A DNA stretch of 62,512 nt from Ferruginibacter sp. (lineage in GTDB: Bacteria; Bacteroidota; Bacteroidia; Chitinophagales; Chitinophagaceae): assembly GCA_019638575.1 (NCBI GenBank), contig JAHBTN010000022.1, forward strand, positions 1 through 62,512. The letters are read 5' to 3'. Positions 1-8,800 of this stretch are shown piece after piece. The position numbers were made by a program, and so were the translations under genes. The number at the start of each line of letters is the position of its first letter. Positions within the stretch are counted from its first letter, which is position 1. A model generated the notes under the pieces. The model was not told the origin of the DNA, searched no databases, and saw nothing but the letters and a program-made list of their open reading frames with translations.

Positions 1-1
1 C

Positions 2-403
2 AATGCTAAGTTTGAAACCAGTTTTGATGATTCAATCGGTAAAGTAAATATCGTTCCCCAGGAAATAGGAAGGGTAATTCTCAATTTAATAAACAATGCG
101 TTTTATGCTGTGAGCGATAAAAAGAAAACTACAAATGATAATTATGAACCCACTGTCATTGTTTCAACGAAAAAAGAAAATGGAACTGTTTTAATATCAG
201 TAAAGGATAATGGCAACGGTATTCCTGCATCAATCAAAGACAAAATTTTTCAGCCCTTCTTTACCACCAAACCAACAGGTTCAGGAACAGGATTAGGTTT
301 AAGTTTGAGCTATGATATTGTGAAGGCTCATGGTGGGGAGATAAAGATGGAGAGTAAAGAGGGCGAGGGAACGGAGTTTATCATTCAATTACCCACTAAA
401 TGA
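2..403 (+). CDS. Histidine kinase, 3' end only (cut by the window edge)
   Basis: The open frame runs in from the left edge, so only the last 133 residues are visible. They are a HATPase_c ATP-binding domain: N box (NLINNAFYAV), G1 box (DNGNGIP), F box (FQPFFTTKPTG) and G2 box ([12 protein letters not shown]). A GTG at 110 lies inside the domain and is not a credible start. The DNA is nearly the same as the end of the intact kinase ending at 4498, which points to recent duplication or gene conversion. The partner and signal cannot be told because the sensor half is outside the window. Confidence 0.85.
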   Translation, partial: NAKFETSFDDSIGKVNIVPQEIGRVILNLINNAFYAVSDKKKTTNDNYEPTVIVSTKKENGTVLISVKDNGNGIPASIKDKIFQPFFTTKPTGSGTGLGLSLSYDIVKAHGGEIKMESKEGEGTEFIIQLPTK

Positions 404-436
404 CTTCCTGGGGGAAACTATTAATTTATCTATCAA

Positions 437-466
437 ATCCGTAATTTATATATTAAATTTACGGAT
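437..466. repeat. Inverted repeat just upstream of the AAA ATPase gene
   Basis: The arms ATCCGTAA (left) and TTACGGAT (right) are perfect complements. With a one-base slip the match goes on into the AT-rich centre (left TTTA, right TAAAT). The element ends 12 bases before the ATG at 479, where it could cover promoter or translation start. It may be an operator, possibly for self-regulation, or an mRNA hairpin. The role is inference. Confidence 0.5.
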
Positions 467-478
467 AAAACAGAAATA

Positions 479-1609
479 ATGATAGAAAGAGGAATTGAAC
501 ATATTATCGAAAAAAAACTGAAAGACAACAAAGCAATCATACTATTGGGGCCGAGACAAGCAGGTAAAAGCACTTTATTAGAATTGGTTCAAAAAAAATT
601 TCACCAACCTGTAGCCTGGTGGAATGGTGATGAAACCGATGTAAGAAGCTTGCTTGAACATCCCACATCAACAAAACTGAAATCGCTAATCGGTAAAAAC
701 AAAACGGTGATAATAGATGAAGCACAGCGAATAGAAAATATCGGGCTGTGCATCAAACTGATTACAGACAATATCAAAAATATAAAGGTGATTGCAACAG
801 GTTCATCCGCTTTTGAACTGGCCAATAAAATTAATGAACCGCTTACCGGACGTAAATGGGAATATCATTTGTATCCTTTATCGTTTGAAGAAATGGTAAG
901 ACATACAAGCCTGATAGAAGAAAAAAGATTATTACAGCATCGCCTGTTGTATGGCTATTACCCCGAAGTGGTTACTTCGCCGGGAGACGAACAGGCTTTA
1001 TTAAAACAGTTAGCCAACAGTTACCTGTACAAAGACATACTTACCTGGGAACGCATACAGAAGCCTGATAAATTAGAAAAATTGGTGCAAGCACTGGCAT
1101 TTCAAATGACACAATTGATAAGCAATAATGAATTGGGGCAGTTGTGCGGATTAAATTCCGAAACGGTAGATAAGTATATCAACCTGCTGGAAAAAGCATT
1201 TATTGTTTACCGTCTTCCTGCATTCAGCCGTAACCTGCGCAATGAATTAAAGAAGAGTTACAAAATTTATTTTTATGACAATGGTTTGCGCAATGCTGTA
1301 ATCAATCATTTCAACCCGGTAAACCTTCGCAACGACATCGGTCAGCTTTGGGAAAACTGGTTTATCAGTGAACGAATGAAATTTTTAAACAATCATCAAA
1401 AAAATGCCTCCCGTTTTTTTTGGAGAACGTTAGCCCAGCAGGAAGTGGATTATTTAGAAGATGCCAATGGAAAAATTACAGCCTTTGAATGTAAATGGAA
1501 TGCGAAATCAAAAGGCACCATTAGCAGAGCTTTCAGCAATGCCTATCCCAAAGCGGTAATGCATATTGTGCATCCCGAAAATGCAGATGAGTTTTTGATG
1601 GATAAGTAG
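479..1609 (+). CDS. AAA ATPase with DUF4143 C-terminal domain
   Basis: 376 residues, a normal length for this family. Walker A is GPRQAGKST at residues 24-32; Walker B is TVIIDEAQ with D80-E81; a sensor-like ATGSS follows near residue 108. The C-terminal half (about 200-370) has the DUF4143 pattern, ending in a nuclease-like fold stretch (EVDYLED, then FECKWN) as in many ATPase/DUF4143 proteins. Members are widespread, often mobile or in defence-like regions; their biochemical role is poorly known. It stands alone between kinase copies, preceded by an inverted repeat, and may have been inserted into the kinase array. That last point is inference. Confidence 0.85.
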   Translation: MIERGIEHIIEKKLKDNKAIILLGPRQAGKSTLLELVQKKFHQPVAWWNGDETDVRSLLEHPTSTKLKSLIGKNKTVIIDEAQRIENIGLCIKLITDNIKNIKVIATGSSAFELANKINEPLTGRKWEYHLYPLSFEEMVRHTSLIEEKRLLQHRLLYGYYPEVVTSPGDEQALLKQLANSYLYKDILTWERIQKPDKLEKLVQALAFQMTQLISNNELGQLCGLNSETVDKYINLLEKAFIVYRLPAFSRNLRNELKKSYKIYFYDNGLRNAVINHFNPVNLRNDIGQLWENWFISERMKFLNNHQKNASRFFWRTLAQQEVDYLEDANGKITAFECKWNAKSKGTISRAFSNAYPKAVMHIVHPENADEFLMDK

Positions 1610-1633
1610 TTGCTAATTTATTTTCCTTCAAAT

Positions 1634-1759
1634 TCAACAGGTTTGGGAAAGGGCTAACATTTGAGCTATTATTGTGAAGGAGAATGGAGATGAATTGAAA
1701 TGGAAACGAAGGAAGGAGGTGGCACTGTCTTTACCACTCATTTAAAAACCACTATTTGA
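1634..1759 (+). pseudogene. Decayed histidine kinase tail (G2 box to C-terminus)
   Basis: Non-coding DNA here still aligns with the end of the neighbouring kinase genes. AACAGGTTTGGG encodes the TGLG of the G2 box. TTGAGCTAT then TATTGTGAAGG matches the LSYDIVK codons with two bases lost. ATGGAAACGAAGGAAGGAGG matches the ESKEGEG region. Frameshifts and stops prevent translation. It is the relic of another kinase copy lost between the ATPase gene and the chimeric gene at 1761. Confidence 0.65.
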
Positions 1760-1760
1760 C

Positions 1761-2162
1761 ATGAAAAAATTACTACTGCTCCTTTGTTTGATCGCTGTTT
1801 TTCAGCCGGCCATTTGCCAGGTTGACATGTTTCAAAGAGAAAGAAGTCATATAGATTCCATTATTCACCTGATATCGCAAACCAATGACGAGAATAAAAA
1901 AGTGGATCTGCTGTTTGAGATATATGTTTCTATAGATGCTTACCCGGCATTGTTTTTTGAGGTTTACCGGAAACTATTTGAACTCAGCCAAAATGGAAAA
2001 GATATCATACTTGAATCTTCCGCCTGGAGCGCTACCGGGCAGGGAACGGGGCTGGGACTGAGTTTGAGTTATGATATCATAAAAGCGCATGGTGGGGAGA
2101 TAAAGGTGGAGAGTAAAGAGGGCGAAGGAACGGAGTTTACAATTCTTTTGCCCTGTTCATAA
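1761..2162 (+). pseudogene. Chimeric kinase remnant: secreted N-terminus joined to HATPase tail
   Basis: 133 codons, open. Residues 1-20 are a signal peptide ([20 protein letters not shown]). Residues 21-90 look like the start of a periplasmic helical sensor (like the TPR region of the kinase downstream). At about residue 91 the frame jumps straight into the G2 box and end of a HATPase domain ([16 protein letters not shown]). TM segment, HisKA, N box and G1 box are missing, so it cannot be a kinase. The junction falls in ACCGGGCAGGGAAC, a sequence shared with the intact kinases, which fits an internal deletion by recombination. It could still be expressed as a small exported protein; I think it is debris. 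Confidence 0.7.
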
Positions 2163-2452
2163 ATGTTGAATGGCTTTGAAGTATCAATTAGCAATGGATG
2201 TAAAAATGAGCGATAGAAAACAAAGATGTGTTTTAGAAAGGTTTGCAGTTAATTAAATTTTTGGTTGAACAAAATAACCGGAACAAAAATTAAGATGGCA
2301 AAAAAAATATTTAAATAAGGATAAGTTTACTTATGATAAAAAATACATTTTTAAAAAGTTGGTACAGATATACAGCATACCTGCGCCACTCAACTCCAAT
2401 ATCGCAGTTACTTTATAAAATGTCCCAGTACTGTGACTCTTTAATAACCAGG

Positions 2453-4498
2453 ATGAAATTTTTATTTAAATTATCACTGCTTTTATTGATGCCATGTTTT
2501 GTAAAAGCACAACGTCAATTCACCAATTTAGACAGTCTTAGATCAGCGCTAAAAAATGCACCAGGTGATACGGCGAAAATGGTTGTTCTATTCAACCTTG
2601 CCTCTTATTACGGGGAAAGTAACCGGGACAGTTGTTTGTTTTTTGCAGACCAGGGAATAGATATTGCAAAGAAAATCAATCAACCGCTTTGGGTAGCGCA
2701 TTTTTTAACGGAGTACCAATCTTTCGTTGCTATGAAAGAGGGCAATCTCCCTCTCAGTTTCAAGTTAGCCAATGAAGCATTGGACTTAGTGAACGACAGG
2801 AATAATGAAAAAGATGTTTATATACCTAAAGATTATGAATTTACCGATCCTCATAAATACAGGCTTAGCCAGGTGGGATATACCATACATCAGCTTGGTA
2901 ATATTTATCTGTATGGCGGAAATTTAAAAAAAGCAATAGAGCAATATAAAGAAGAGATCCGCATTTTTGAAACGCTTGGCAGCAAACAGGCAATGGCATT
3001 GGTGCAAGGCACCATGAATATCGGGTATGTTTATGGAATAGATAATAAACTTGATTCCGCACTTATTTATAATAACAAGGCGCTGCAATATGCAAGCCTC
3101 ACCGGCTGGAAATTATATAACGGGCTAATATTAGTTCATATAGCGGATGTTTTTCAAAAAAGAAAAATGACGGATTCTTCCAGGAACTATTATTGGCAAT
3201 CTTTGAGGGAAAGCAGGGAACAAAAAAATAAATCAACTGAAGTTTTGGGCCTTATGGAGCTTGCTACATTATACAAAAGCTTGCATCAGGCAGATTCTCT
3301 GAGATATTATGCAACCTTGGCTTTTAAGCAATCAGTGATACAAAATTCAGCCAATGAAATAAGCCGTTCAGCTAATCTTGTAGCTGATACATGGAATATA
3401 TTTGGAAATTCAGACAGTGCGTATGCTTATCTCAACCTTTCAAAAAGAATAAGTGATAGTTTAAATGCAAATGGAATTGAAAAGCTGACACAGTTTCAGA
3501 ACATTTATTTTGAAGAACAATTAAAACTTGAAAAAGCTGGGCAGGAAGCTGAAGCAGGCGCCAATAAAATAAGAACAATCGCTTTAGTTGTCGGTTTAGT
3601 TTTGTTATCAGCTCTTGCCTTTATATTCTATAGAAACAACAGGCAAAAACAAAAAGCCAATGTTGTTTTACAGCAGCAAAAACAAACCATTGAAAATACT
3701 TTGCTTGAACTTAAATCCACCCAGGCACAACTCATCCAGTCAGAAAAAATGGCTTCATTGGGTGAACTCACCGCAGGTATTGCCCATGAGATACAGAACC
3801 CGTTGAATTTTGTAAATAACTTTTCTGAAGTAAATAATGAACTCATAGAGGAATTAAGAATTAGGAATGATGAATTAAGAATTGATGATCACGAAATAAA
3901 AAACTTGTTGAGCGATATTGGGCAAAACCTAAAAAAAATAAACCAGCACGGACAAAGAGCGGCGGATATTGTAAAAGGAATGTTACAGCATTCCAGAACA
4001 TCATCAGGTCAGAAAGAACTTACAGATATTAATGCATTGTGTGATGAATATTTAAGATTAGCTTATCATGGTTTAAGAGCAAAAGACAAAAGTTTCAATG
4101 CAAAGTTTGAAACCAGCTTTGATGAATCTATCAGTAAAGTAAATATCGTTCCCCAGGAAATCGGAAGAGTGATTTTGAATTTGATCAACAATGCGTTTTA
4201 TGCTGTGAGCGATAAAAAGAAAACTGCAAATGAGAATTATGAGCCCACTGTCATTGTTTCAACCAAAAAAGAAAATGGAACTGTTTTAATTTCTGTAAAA
4301 GACAATGGCAACGGTATTCCTGCCACAATCAAAGACAAAATCTTTCAGCCATTTTTTACCACCAAACCCACCGGGCAGGGAACAGGACTGGGGTTAAGTT
4401 TGAGTTATGATATTATTACCAAGGGTCATGGAGGGCAACTGAAAGTAGAAACTAAAGAAGGGGAATTTACTGAGTTTGTTATTAACTTGCCTGTATAA
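2453..4498 (+). CDS. Sensor histidine kinase with periplasmic TPR region
   Basis: Start chosen at 2453 because it gives a clean signal peptide (MKFLFKLSLLLLMPCFVKA); an in-frame ATG at 2333 would add 40 residues without signal character. Order, for the 681-residue form: signal peptide; TPR-like helical sensor (about 30-360); one TM (about 373-395, IALVVGLVLLSALAFIFY); coiled coil; HisKA with phospho-acceptor H445 (GIAHEIQNPLNF); HATPase_c with N (NLINNAFYAV), G1 (DNGNGIP) and G2 ([12 protein letters not shown]) boxes. A 24-base gap separates it from the next kinase, so the two probably share a transcript with the receivers downstream. An oddity is a short repeated insertion around 3851-3885. 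The signal sensed is unknown. Confidence 0.9.
   Translation: MKFLFKLSLLLLMPCFVKAQRQFTNLDSLRSALKNAPGDTAKMVVLFNLASYYGESNRDSCLFFADQGIDIAKKINQPLWVAHFLTEYQSFVAMKEGNLPLSFKLANEALDLVNDRNNEKDVYIPKDYEFTDPHKYRLSQVGYTIHQLGNIYLYGGNLKKAIEQYKEEIRIFETLGSKQAMALVQGTMNIGYVYGIDNKLDSALIYNNKALQYASLTGWKLYNGLILVHIADVFQKRKMTDSSRNYYWQSLRESREQKNKSTEVLGLMELATLYKSLHQADSLRYYATLAFKQSVIQNSANEISRSANLVADTWNIFGNSDSAYAYLNLSKRISDSLNANGIEKLTQFQNIYFEEQLKLEKAGQEAEAGANKIRTIALVVGLVLLSALAFIFYRNNRQKQKANVVLQQQKQTIENTLLELKSTQAQLIQSEKMASLGELTAGIAHEIQNPLNFVNNFSEVNNELIEELRIRNDELRIDDHEIKNLLSDIGQNLKKINQHGQRAADIVKGMLQHSRTSSGQKELTDINALCDEYLRLAYHGLRAKDKSFNAKFETSFDESISKVNIVPQEIGRVILNLINNAFYAVSDKKKTANENYEPTVIVSTKKENGTVLISVKDNGNGIPATIKDKIFQPFFTTKPTGQGTGLGLSLSYDIITKGHGGQLKVETKEGEFTEFVINLPV
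3851..3885 (+). repeat. AT-rich GAATTAAGAATT repeat inside the kinase gene
   Basis: Two copies of the unit GAATTAAGAATT (starting 3851 and 3872) with a short linker lie in frame and encode ELRIRNDELRI, just after the HisKA helix. The neighbouring paralogue has unrelated sequence here. Simple units of this kind are typical of dispersed AT-rich repeats, so this looks like a repeat that entered the gene without breaking the frame. Confidence 0.5.
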
Positions 4499-4522
4499 TT
4501 CAATTTATAGTTTATTAATACA

Positions 4523-5890
4523 ATGATATTACAACCCGTTCTGGCAATTTTAATTTTACGGTTTTACCGTAAATGCTTTAAAAAAGAAGATATTCCCCGT
4601 AATTGGAAAAACATTTATTGGGGCAGCACTGCTTTTGCAATTTTATTGTTCTTACTTTTTATGATGATAAGAGAAAGCAGAACCATTGTTTCATGGTTGG
4701 GCCATATCTTTTTACTGGCACTTATTTATAAAGGGTATAATTCTCCAAAATTAAAAAATGCCAGGTCGGCATTAAATGCCTTCCTGCCTGTTACTTTAAT
4801 TTATTTCATTATAGATATAATTACGGCAATTGATAAAAGCTTTTATAAAACATGGGAAAATTATTTTGATGTAGCAGGAATTTTTGCTTTTATATGGATG
4901 ATTGCCATGTTGATTATATCAAATAAGCAAATGAAAGCCATTGAAAAAGAGCGGCTAAAAACAGAAGAAGCAGAAAGGGTAAACAAGATAACCCAGGAAT
5001 TAAAAGCCGGACTAGAAATACAAGTGAGTGAACGTACAGCCGAACTTACCGCTCAAAAAGAGGCGCTGGAGCAAACTTTATCAGAATTAAAAGCAACACA
5101 AGCACAACTTATTCAATCCGAAAAAATGGCTTCGCTTGGTGAACTCACTGCCGGTATAGCGCATGAAATACAAAACCCACTGAACTTTGTAAATAATTTT
5201 AGTGAAATAAATACCGAGTTGATTTCCGAAATGAAAGCCGCATTAGATGCAGGCAATATTAATGAAGCAATTACACTGGCAATGGATATTGATGATAATG
5301 AAAAAAAGATTATCTACCATGGCAAACGAGCCGATGCTATTGTAAAAGGTATGTTGCAACATTCAAGAAGCAGTAGCGGTGTAAAAGAACCCACTAATAT
5401 CAATGCCCTTTGTGATGAATACCTGCGGCTGGCTTATCATGGATTAAGAGCCAAAGACAAAAGCTTTAATGCAACCATGAAAACAGATTTTGATAATTCT
5501 ATTGGCAATATCAATATTATACCGCAGGATATTGGCAGGGTTGTATTGAATTTATTAACCAATGCATTTTATGCAGTAGATGAAAAGAAAAAAAATACAA
5601 AGGGCTCTTATGAACCCACCGTTTCAATAAGTACAAAACGTATACCCATACCCGGAAAAATTAATGGAGCAAAAGTAGAAATAACTGTAACCGACAATGG
5701 CAACGGTATTCCAAATGAAATTAAAAACAAAATATTTCAGCCCTTTTTTACCACTAAGCCTACCGGGCAGGGAACCGGGCTGGGGCTTAGTATGAGTTAT
5801 GATATAATAACCAAGGGGCATGGCGGGCAATTAAAAGTTGAATCAAAGGGTGGAGAAGGTTCGCAATTTATTATTATCTTAAACATATAA
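4523..5890 (+). CDS. Membrane sensor histidine kinase (no TPR)
   Basis: 455 residues. The first about 135 residues contain four or so hydrophobic segments (for example AFAILLFLLFMMI and IFAFIWMIAMLII), a membrane sensor of no family I recognise. A coiled coil follows (about 140-200), then HisKA with H214 (GIAHEIQNPLNF) and a HATPase_c domain (NLLTNAFYAV, DNGNGIP, GTGLGLSMSYDI). The kinase core is closely similar to that of the TPR kinase just upstream, so they are paralogues. The start is 24 bases after the upstream stop; the receiver gene follows 16 bases after its stop. It probably phosphorylates one or both receivers at 5907-7321. Confidence 0.9.
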   Translation: MILQPVLAILILRFYRKCFKKEDIPRNWKNIYWGSTAFAILLFLLFMMIRESRTIVSWLGHIFLLALIYKGYNSPKLKNARSALNAFLPVTLIYFIIDIITAIDKSFYKTWENYFDVAGIFAFIWMIAMLIISNKQMKAIEKERLKTEEAERVNKITQELKAGLEIQVSERTAELTAQKEALEQTLSELKATQAQLIQSEKMASLGELTAGIAHEIQNPLNFVNNFSEINTELISEMKAALDAGNINEAITLAMDIDDNEKKIIYHGKRADAIVKGMLQHSRSSSGVKEPTNINALCDEYLRLAYHGLRAKDKSFNATMKTDFDNSIGNINIIPQDIGRVVLNLLTNAFYAVDEKKKNTKGSYEPTVSISTKRIPIPGKINGAKVEITVTDNGNGIPNEIKNKIFQPFFTTKPTGQGTGLGLSMSYDIITKGHGGQLKVESKGGEGSQFIIILNI

Positions 5891-5906
5891 ATCTTACATT
5901 CAACAA

Positions 5907-6281
5907 ATGAAAATTTTAGTAGTTGACGACGAACACGATGTTAAAACTCTGTTTGAGCAAAGGTTTCGCAAAGAAATAAAAAGTGGCGAAATAGATTTTG
6001 TTTTTGCTTATTCAGGCGAAGAAGCACTCTCCTACCTGGCTATTCATAAACATGAAGCCGTACTGATATTATCAGACATAAATATGCCCGGTATGAGTGG
6101 ACTTGAATTACTTAAGCAGATAAAACAAAAATATCATGAACCCCCGCCGGTAGTGATGATGATAACAGCATATGGCGATGCTGAAAATTATAAAACAGCC
6201 AAAGAACTTGGAGCTGATGATTTTTTAACCAAACCGGTTGACTTTATTGCATTAAAAGAAAAATTAAAAATCACTAACTGA
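5907..6281 (+). CDS. Stand-alone response regulator (receiver only)
   Basis: 124 residues, a single CheY-like receiver. Acidic pair D7-D8, phospho-acceptor D57 (LSDINMP), T87 and K109 (TKPVDF) are all present. There is no output domain, so it may act as a phosphate shuttle or sink, or through protein contact. Its stop overlaps the next ATG by one base (TGATG), strong evidence of translational coupling with the receiver-cyclase. Its sequence is close to the receiver of that cyclase, so the two probably arose by tandem duplication. Confidence 0.92.
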   Translation: MKILVVDDEHDVKTLFEQRFRKEIKSGEIDFVFAYSGEEALSYLAIHKHEAVLILSDINMPGMSGLELLKQIKQKYHEPPPVVMMITAYGDAENYKTAKELGADDFLTKPVDFIALKEKLKITN

Positions 6282-7321
6282 TGTCGAAAATATTAGTAGT
6301 AGATGATGAAACAGACCTGGAAGTGCTGATTAAGCAAAAGTTTAGGCAAAAAATACGTGATAAGCAATATGAATTCATATTTGCTGTAAACGGTGTGCAG
6401 GCTTTAAAAAAGCTTGAAGAGAATAACGATGTGGATATGGTTATCAGCGATATTAATATGCCTGAAATGGATGGGCTTACCCTGCTTACTAAATTAAGCG
6501 AACAAAACAGCCTGTTAAAAGCCGTGATAGTATCTGCCTATGGCGATATGGATAATATACGCACTGCCATGAACCGTGGCGCTTTTGACTTTGTTACCAA
6601 ACCGGTTAATTTTGATGACCTGGAACTAACCATGGAAAAAACCATCAGGCATGTACAGCAGATGAAAGAGACCATGGCTGCTATTAAAGAAAACAACATA
6701 CTTAAAATGTATGTGGATGAAACCGTGTTAAATTTTATGGGCGGGCATGAGTTTGAATCATCGCTTATGATTAATGAAACGGTTGAAGCTACAGTGGTGT
6801 TTATTGATATTTGCAGTTTTACTTCCATCAGCGAAAGCGAATCGGCCGATAACGTAGTAAAGCTGCTCAACAACTATTTTGATGTGATGGTGAAAGAGAT
6901 TATTGCACAAAAAGGTTATATTGATAAATTTATTGGCGATGCCATCATGGCCGTTTTTAGAGGCGATTATCATTTAGACAGGGCGCTTGATGCCTGCCTG
7001 GCGGTTCGTAAACAAATTGAAAAATTGCCTTCACTTTCCGAACATGTTAATTTTACTCCACAAGTATCCATTGGCATCAATCCCGGCGAAATGATTTCGG
7101 GAAACATTGGTTCGGTTACTTTAAAACGCCTTGACTATACGGTGATTGGAGATACAGTGAATACTGCACAGCGCCTGCAATCAGCAGCTGGACAGGGAAA
7201 AATAATCATCAGCGAAGCTGCTTATGAAAAAGTTAAGGAATCTTTCAATTGTAAAAAGGTTGGTGAAGTTGTTTTAAAAAATAAAGCAACCCCAACCATT
7301 ATTTACGAAGTGCTGGATTAA
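6281..7321 (+). CDS. Response regulator fused to class III adenylate cyclase
   Basis: 346 residues. Receiver at 1-120 with D8-D9, D57 and K107 (TKPVNF). A short helical linker leads to a class III cyclase domain (about 168-346). Metal-binding D176 (VFIDICSF) and D220 (FIGDAIMAVF), the adenine-specifying K216 (YIDKFIGD) and the transition-state pair N294/R298 (VNTAQRL) are all present, so it should be active and prefer ATP. Predicted job: cAMP made in response to phosphorylation by the upstream kinases. No Crp-type receptor is present in the window. Confidence 0.92.
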   Translation: MSKILVVDDETDLEVLIKQKFRQKIRDKQYEFIFAVNGVQALKKLEENNDVDMVISDINMPEMDGLTLLTKLSEQNSLLKAVIVSAYGDMDNIRTAMNRGAFDFVTKPVNFDDLELTMEKTIRHVQQMKETMAAIKENNILKMYVDETVLNFMGGHEFESSLMINETVEATVVFIDICSFTSISESESADNVVKLLNNYFDVMVKEIIAQKGYIDKFIGDAIMAVFRGDYHLDRALDACLAVRKQIEKLPSLSEHVNFTPQVSIGINPGEMISGNIGSVTLKRLDYTVIGDTVNTAQRLQSAAGQGKIIISEAAYEKVKESFNCKKVGEVVLKNKATPTIIYEVLD

Positions 7322-7372
7322 ACCAGGTGCCACACAAAATTTTACAATCAATAAATTTTATTATTGCTAATT

Positions 7373-8791
7373 TTATCCCCATCCATCACGATAATCTCTT
7401 TTTACAAATTGATTGGCTTCATCAAAATTAGTTATCCTCATATTTTTAGAATCCCACAGCAGTTTTTTACGGCCCAGCCATTTATCATCCCATCCTTTTA
7501 ATTTTGGATTCTTAATAATAAAGCTTCTTAATGCAAGGTTGCTTATTAATATACTTTCGGTAAAAGGGCCTGCATATTCAAACGGAGAGCTGGTAACACC
7601 TTTACCATAACCGGCAATACAAGCATTTACCCATTGTAAATAATGGCCTTCTTTTACCCGGGCAATGGTTTCGGCCGGCATTGCAACTTCATTCATAAGT
7701 TTTGTAGGTAACAGCCTTGGGTTAGCGCCATAGCAATCCATCAGCAACTTACCTTTTGTTCCAATAAACAAAACTCCACCATCCCAGTTACCAAATTTTT
7801 CTTCGGGCAAAAGTTCATCGGGGCGCTGTGGTAATAAACCTCCATCGTGCCACGAAACTTTTATATCACCCTTTCCATCGGTACGGGGATAATTTAAATG
7901 AATGATTGATGCCGGCGGGCATGCATCAACATTTTGTTCGTCATTCCACATTACACGCCAGTTAACAGCCATACTGCATTCTACCGAATCGGGATACAGT
8001 ATTGGCAATATCCGGTAAATAGGATCCATAATATGACAAGCCATATCGCCAAGGGCACCGGTTCCAAAAGCCCACCAACCCCGCCAGTTAAAAGGAACGT
8101 ATGCAGGGTTGTAATCAATTTTTTGAGCTGGTCCCAACCATAAATCCCAGTCTAATTCTTTTGGAATTTCATAATTACCTGTTGGTGTAGGTATGCCCTG
8201 CGGCCACACGGGCCTGTTAGTCCATGCCTGTGCCGACTGTACATCACCAATAAGTCCTGCATCAACAATTTCTTTTGCTTTTCTTACACCCTCACCCGAT
8301 CCGCCCTGGTTACCCATTTGTGTAACCACTTTATATCTTTTAGCCGCTTCGGTTAGCATACGGGCTTCGTAAATATCATGTGTTAATGGTTTTTGCGTAT
8401 ATACATGTTTACCCAACTGCATGGCTGCAAGCGTGGCAACAGCATGTACATTATCGGGTGTAGATACAGATACTGCATCAATATTATTTTTTTCTTTTTC
8501 AAGCATCACCCTGAAATCTTTATAATAAGCAGCATTGGGAAACCTTTTCCTGCTTTCTACCGCCTGCCTGTCGTCAACATCGCAAAGTGCAACTATACTT
8601 ACGTTAGGGCTTTTGGAAAAAGCCGACAGGTCGCTTTCTCCTTTACCACCAACACCAATGCCGGCTATGCGTAATTTATCGCTGGGTGCAATATATCCCC
8701 GGCCAAGTACATGGCGGGGTACAATAAAAAAACCTGCAGCTGCAAGGGATGAATTACGGATAAATTTTCTTCTTGATGATTTTTTACTCAT
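7373..8791 (-). CDS. Tat-exported Gfo/Idh/MocA family oxidoreductase
   Basis: 472 residues. Starts with a twin-arginine signal (SRRKFIRN, then AAAGFFIVP), so it is predicted to fold with its NAD(P) cofactor in the cytoplasm and be exported. Rossmann motif GIGVGGKG at about 43-50. The family EKP motif reads QKP (YTQKPLTHD), a variant I associate with the secreted clade; H, D and W-rich C-terminal parts are normal. It is the last gene of a three-gene operon, 9 bases after the small-subunit gene. Such proteins act on sugars or sugar acids, often with tightly bound NAD(H). The substrate here is unknown. Confidence 0.85.
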   Translation of the reverse strand: MSKKSSRRKFIRNSSLAAAGFFIVPRHVLGRGYIAPSDKLRIAGIGVGGKGESDLSAFSKSPNVSIVALCDVDDRQAVESRKRFPNAAYYKDFRVMLEKEKNNIDAVSVSTPDNVHAVATLAAMQLGKHVYTQKPLTHDIYEARMLTEAAKRYKVVTQMGNQGGSGEGVRKAKEIVDAGLIGDVQSAQAWTNRPVWPQGIPTPTGNYEIPKELDWDLWLGPAQKIDYNPAYVPFNWRGWWAFGTGALGDMACHIMDPIYRILPILYPDSVECSMAVNWRVMWNDEQNVDACPPASIIHLNYPRTDGKGDIKVSWHDGGLLPQRPDELLPEEKFGNWDGGVLFIGTKGKLLMDCYGANPRLLPTKLMNEVAMPAETIARVKEGHYLQWVNACIAGYGKGVTSSPFEYAGPFTESILISNLALRSFIIKNPKLKGWDDKWLGRKKLLWDSKNMRITNFDEANQFVKRDYRDGWG

Positions 8792-8800
8792 GTTATTCTT

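Noticed and set aside
110-403. GTG at 110 as a gene start
   Set aside because: It lies inside the HATPase domain and the frame is open up to the window edge, so the gene starts outside.
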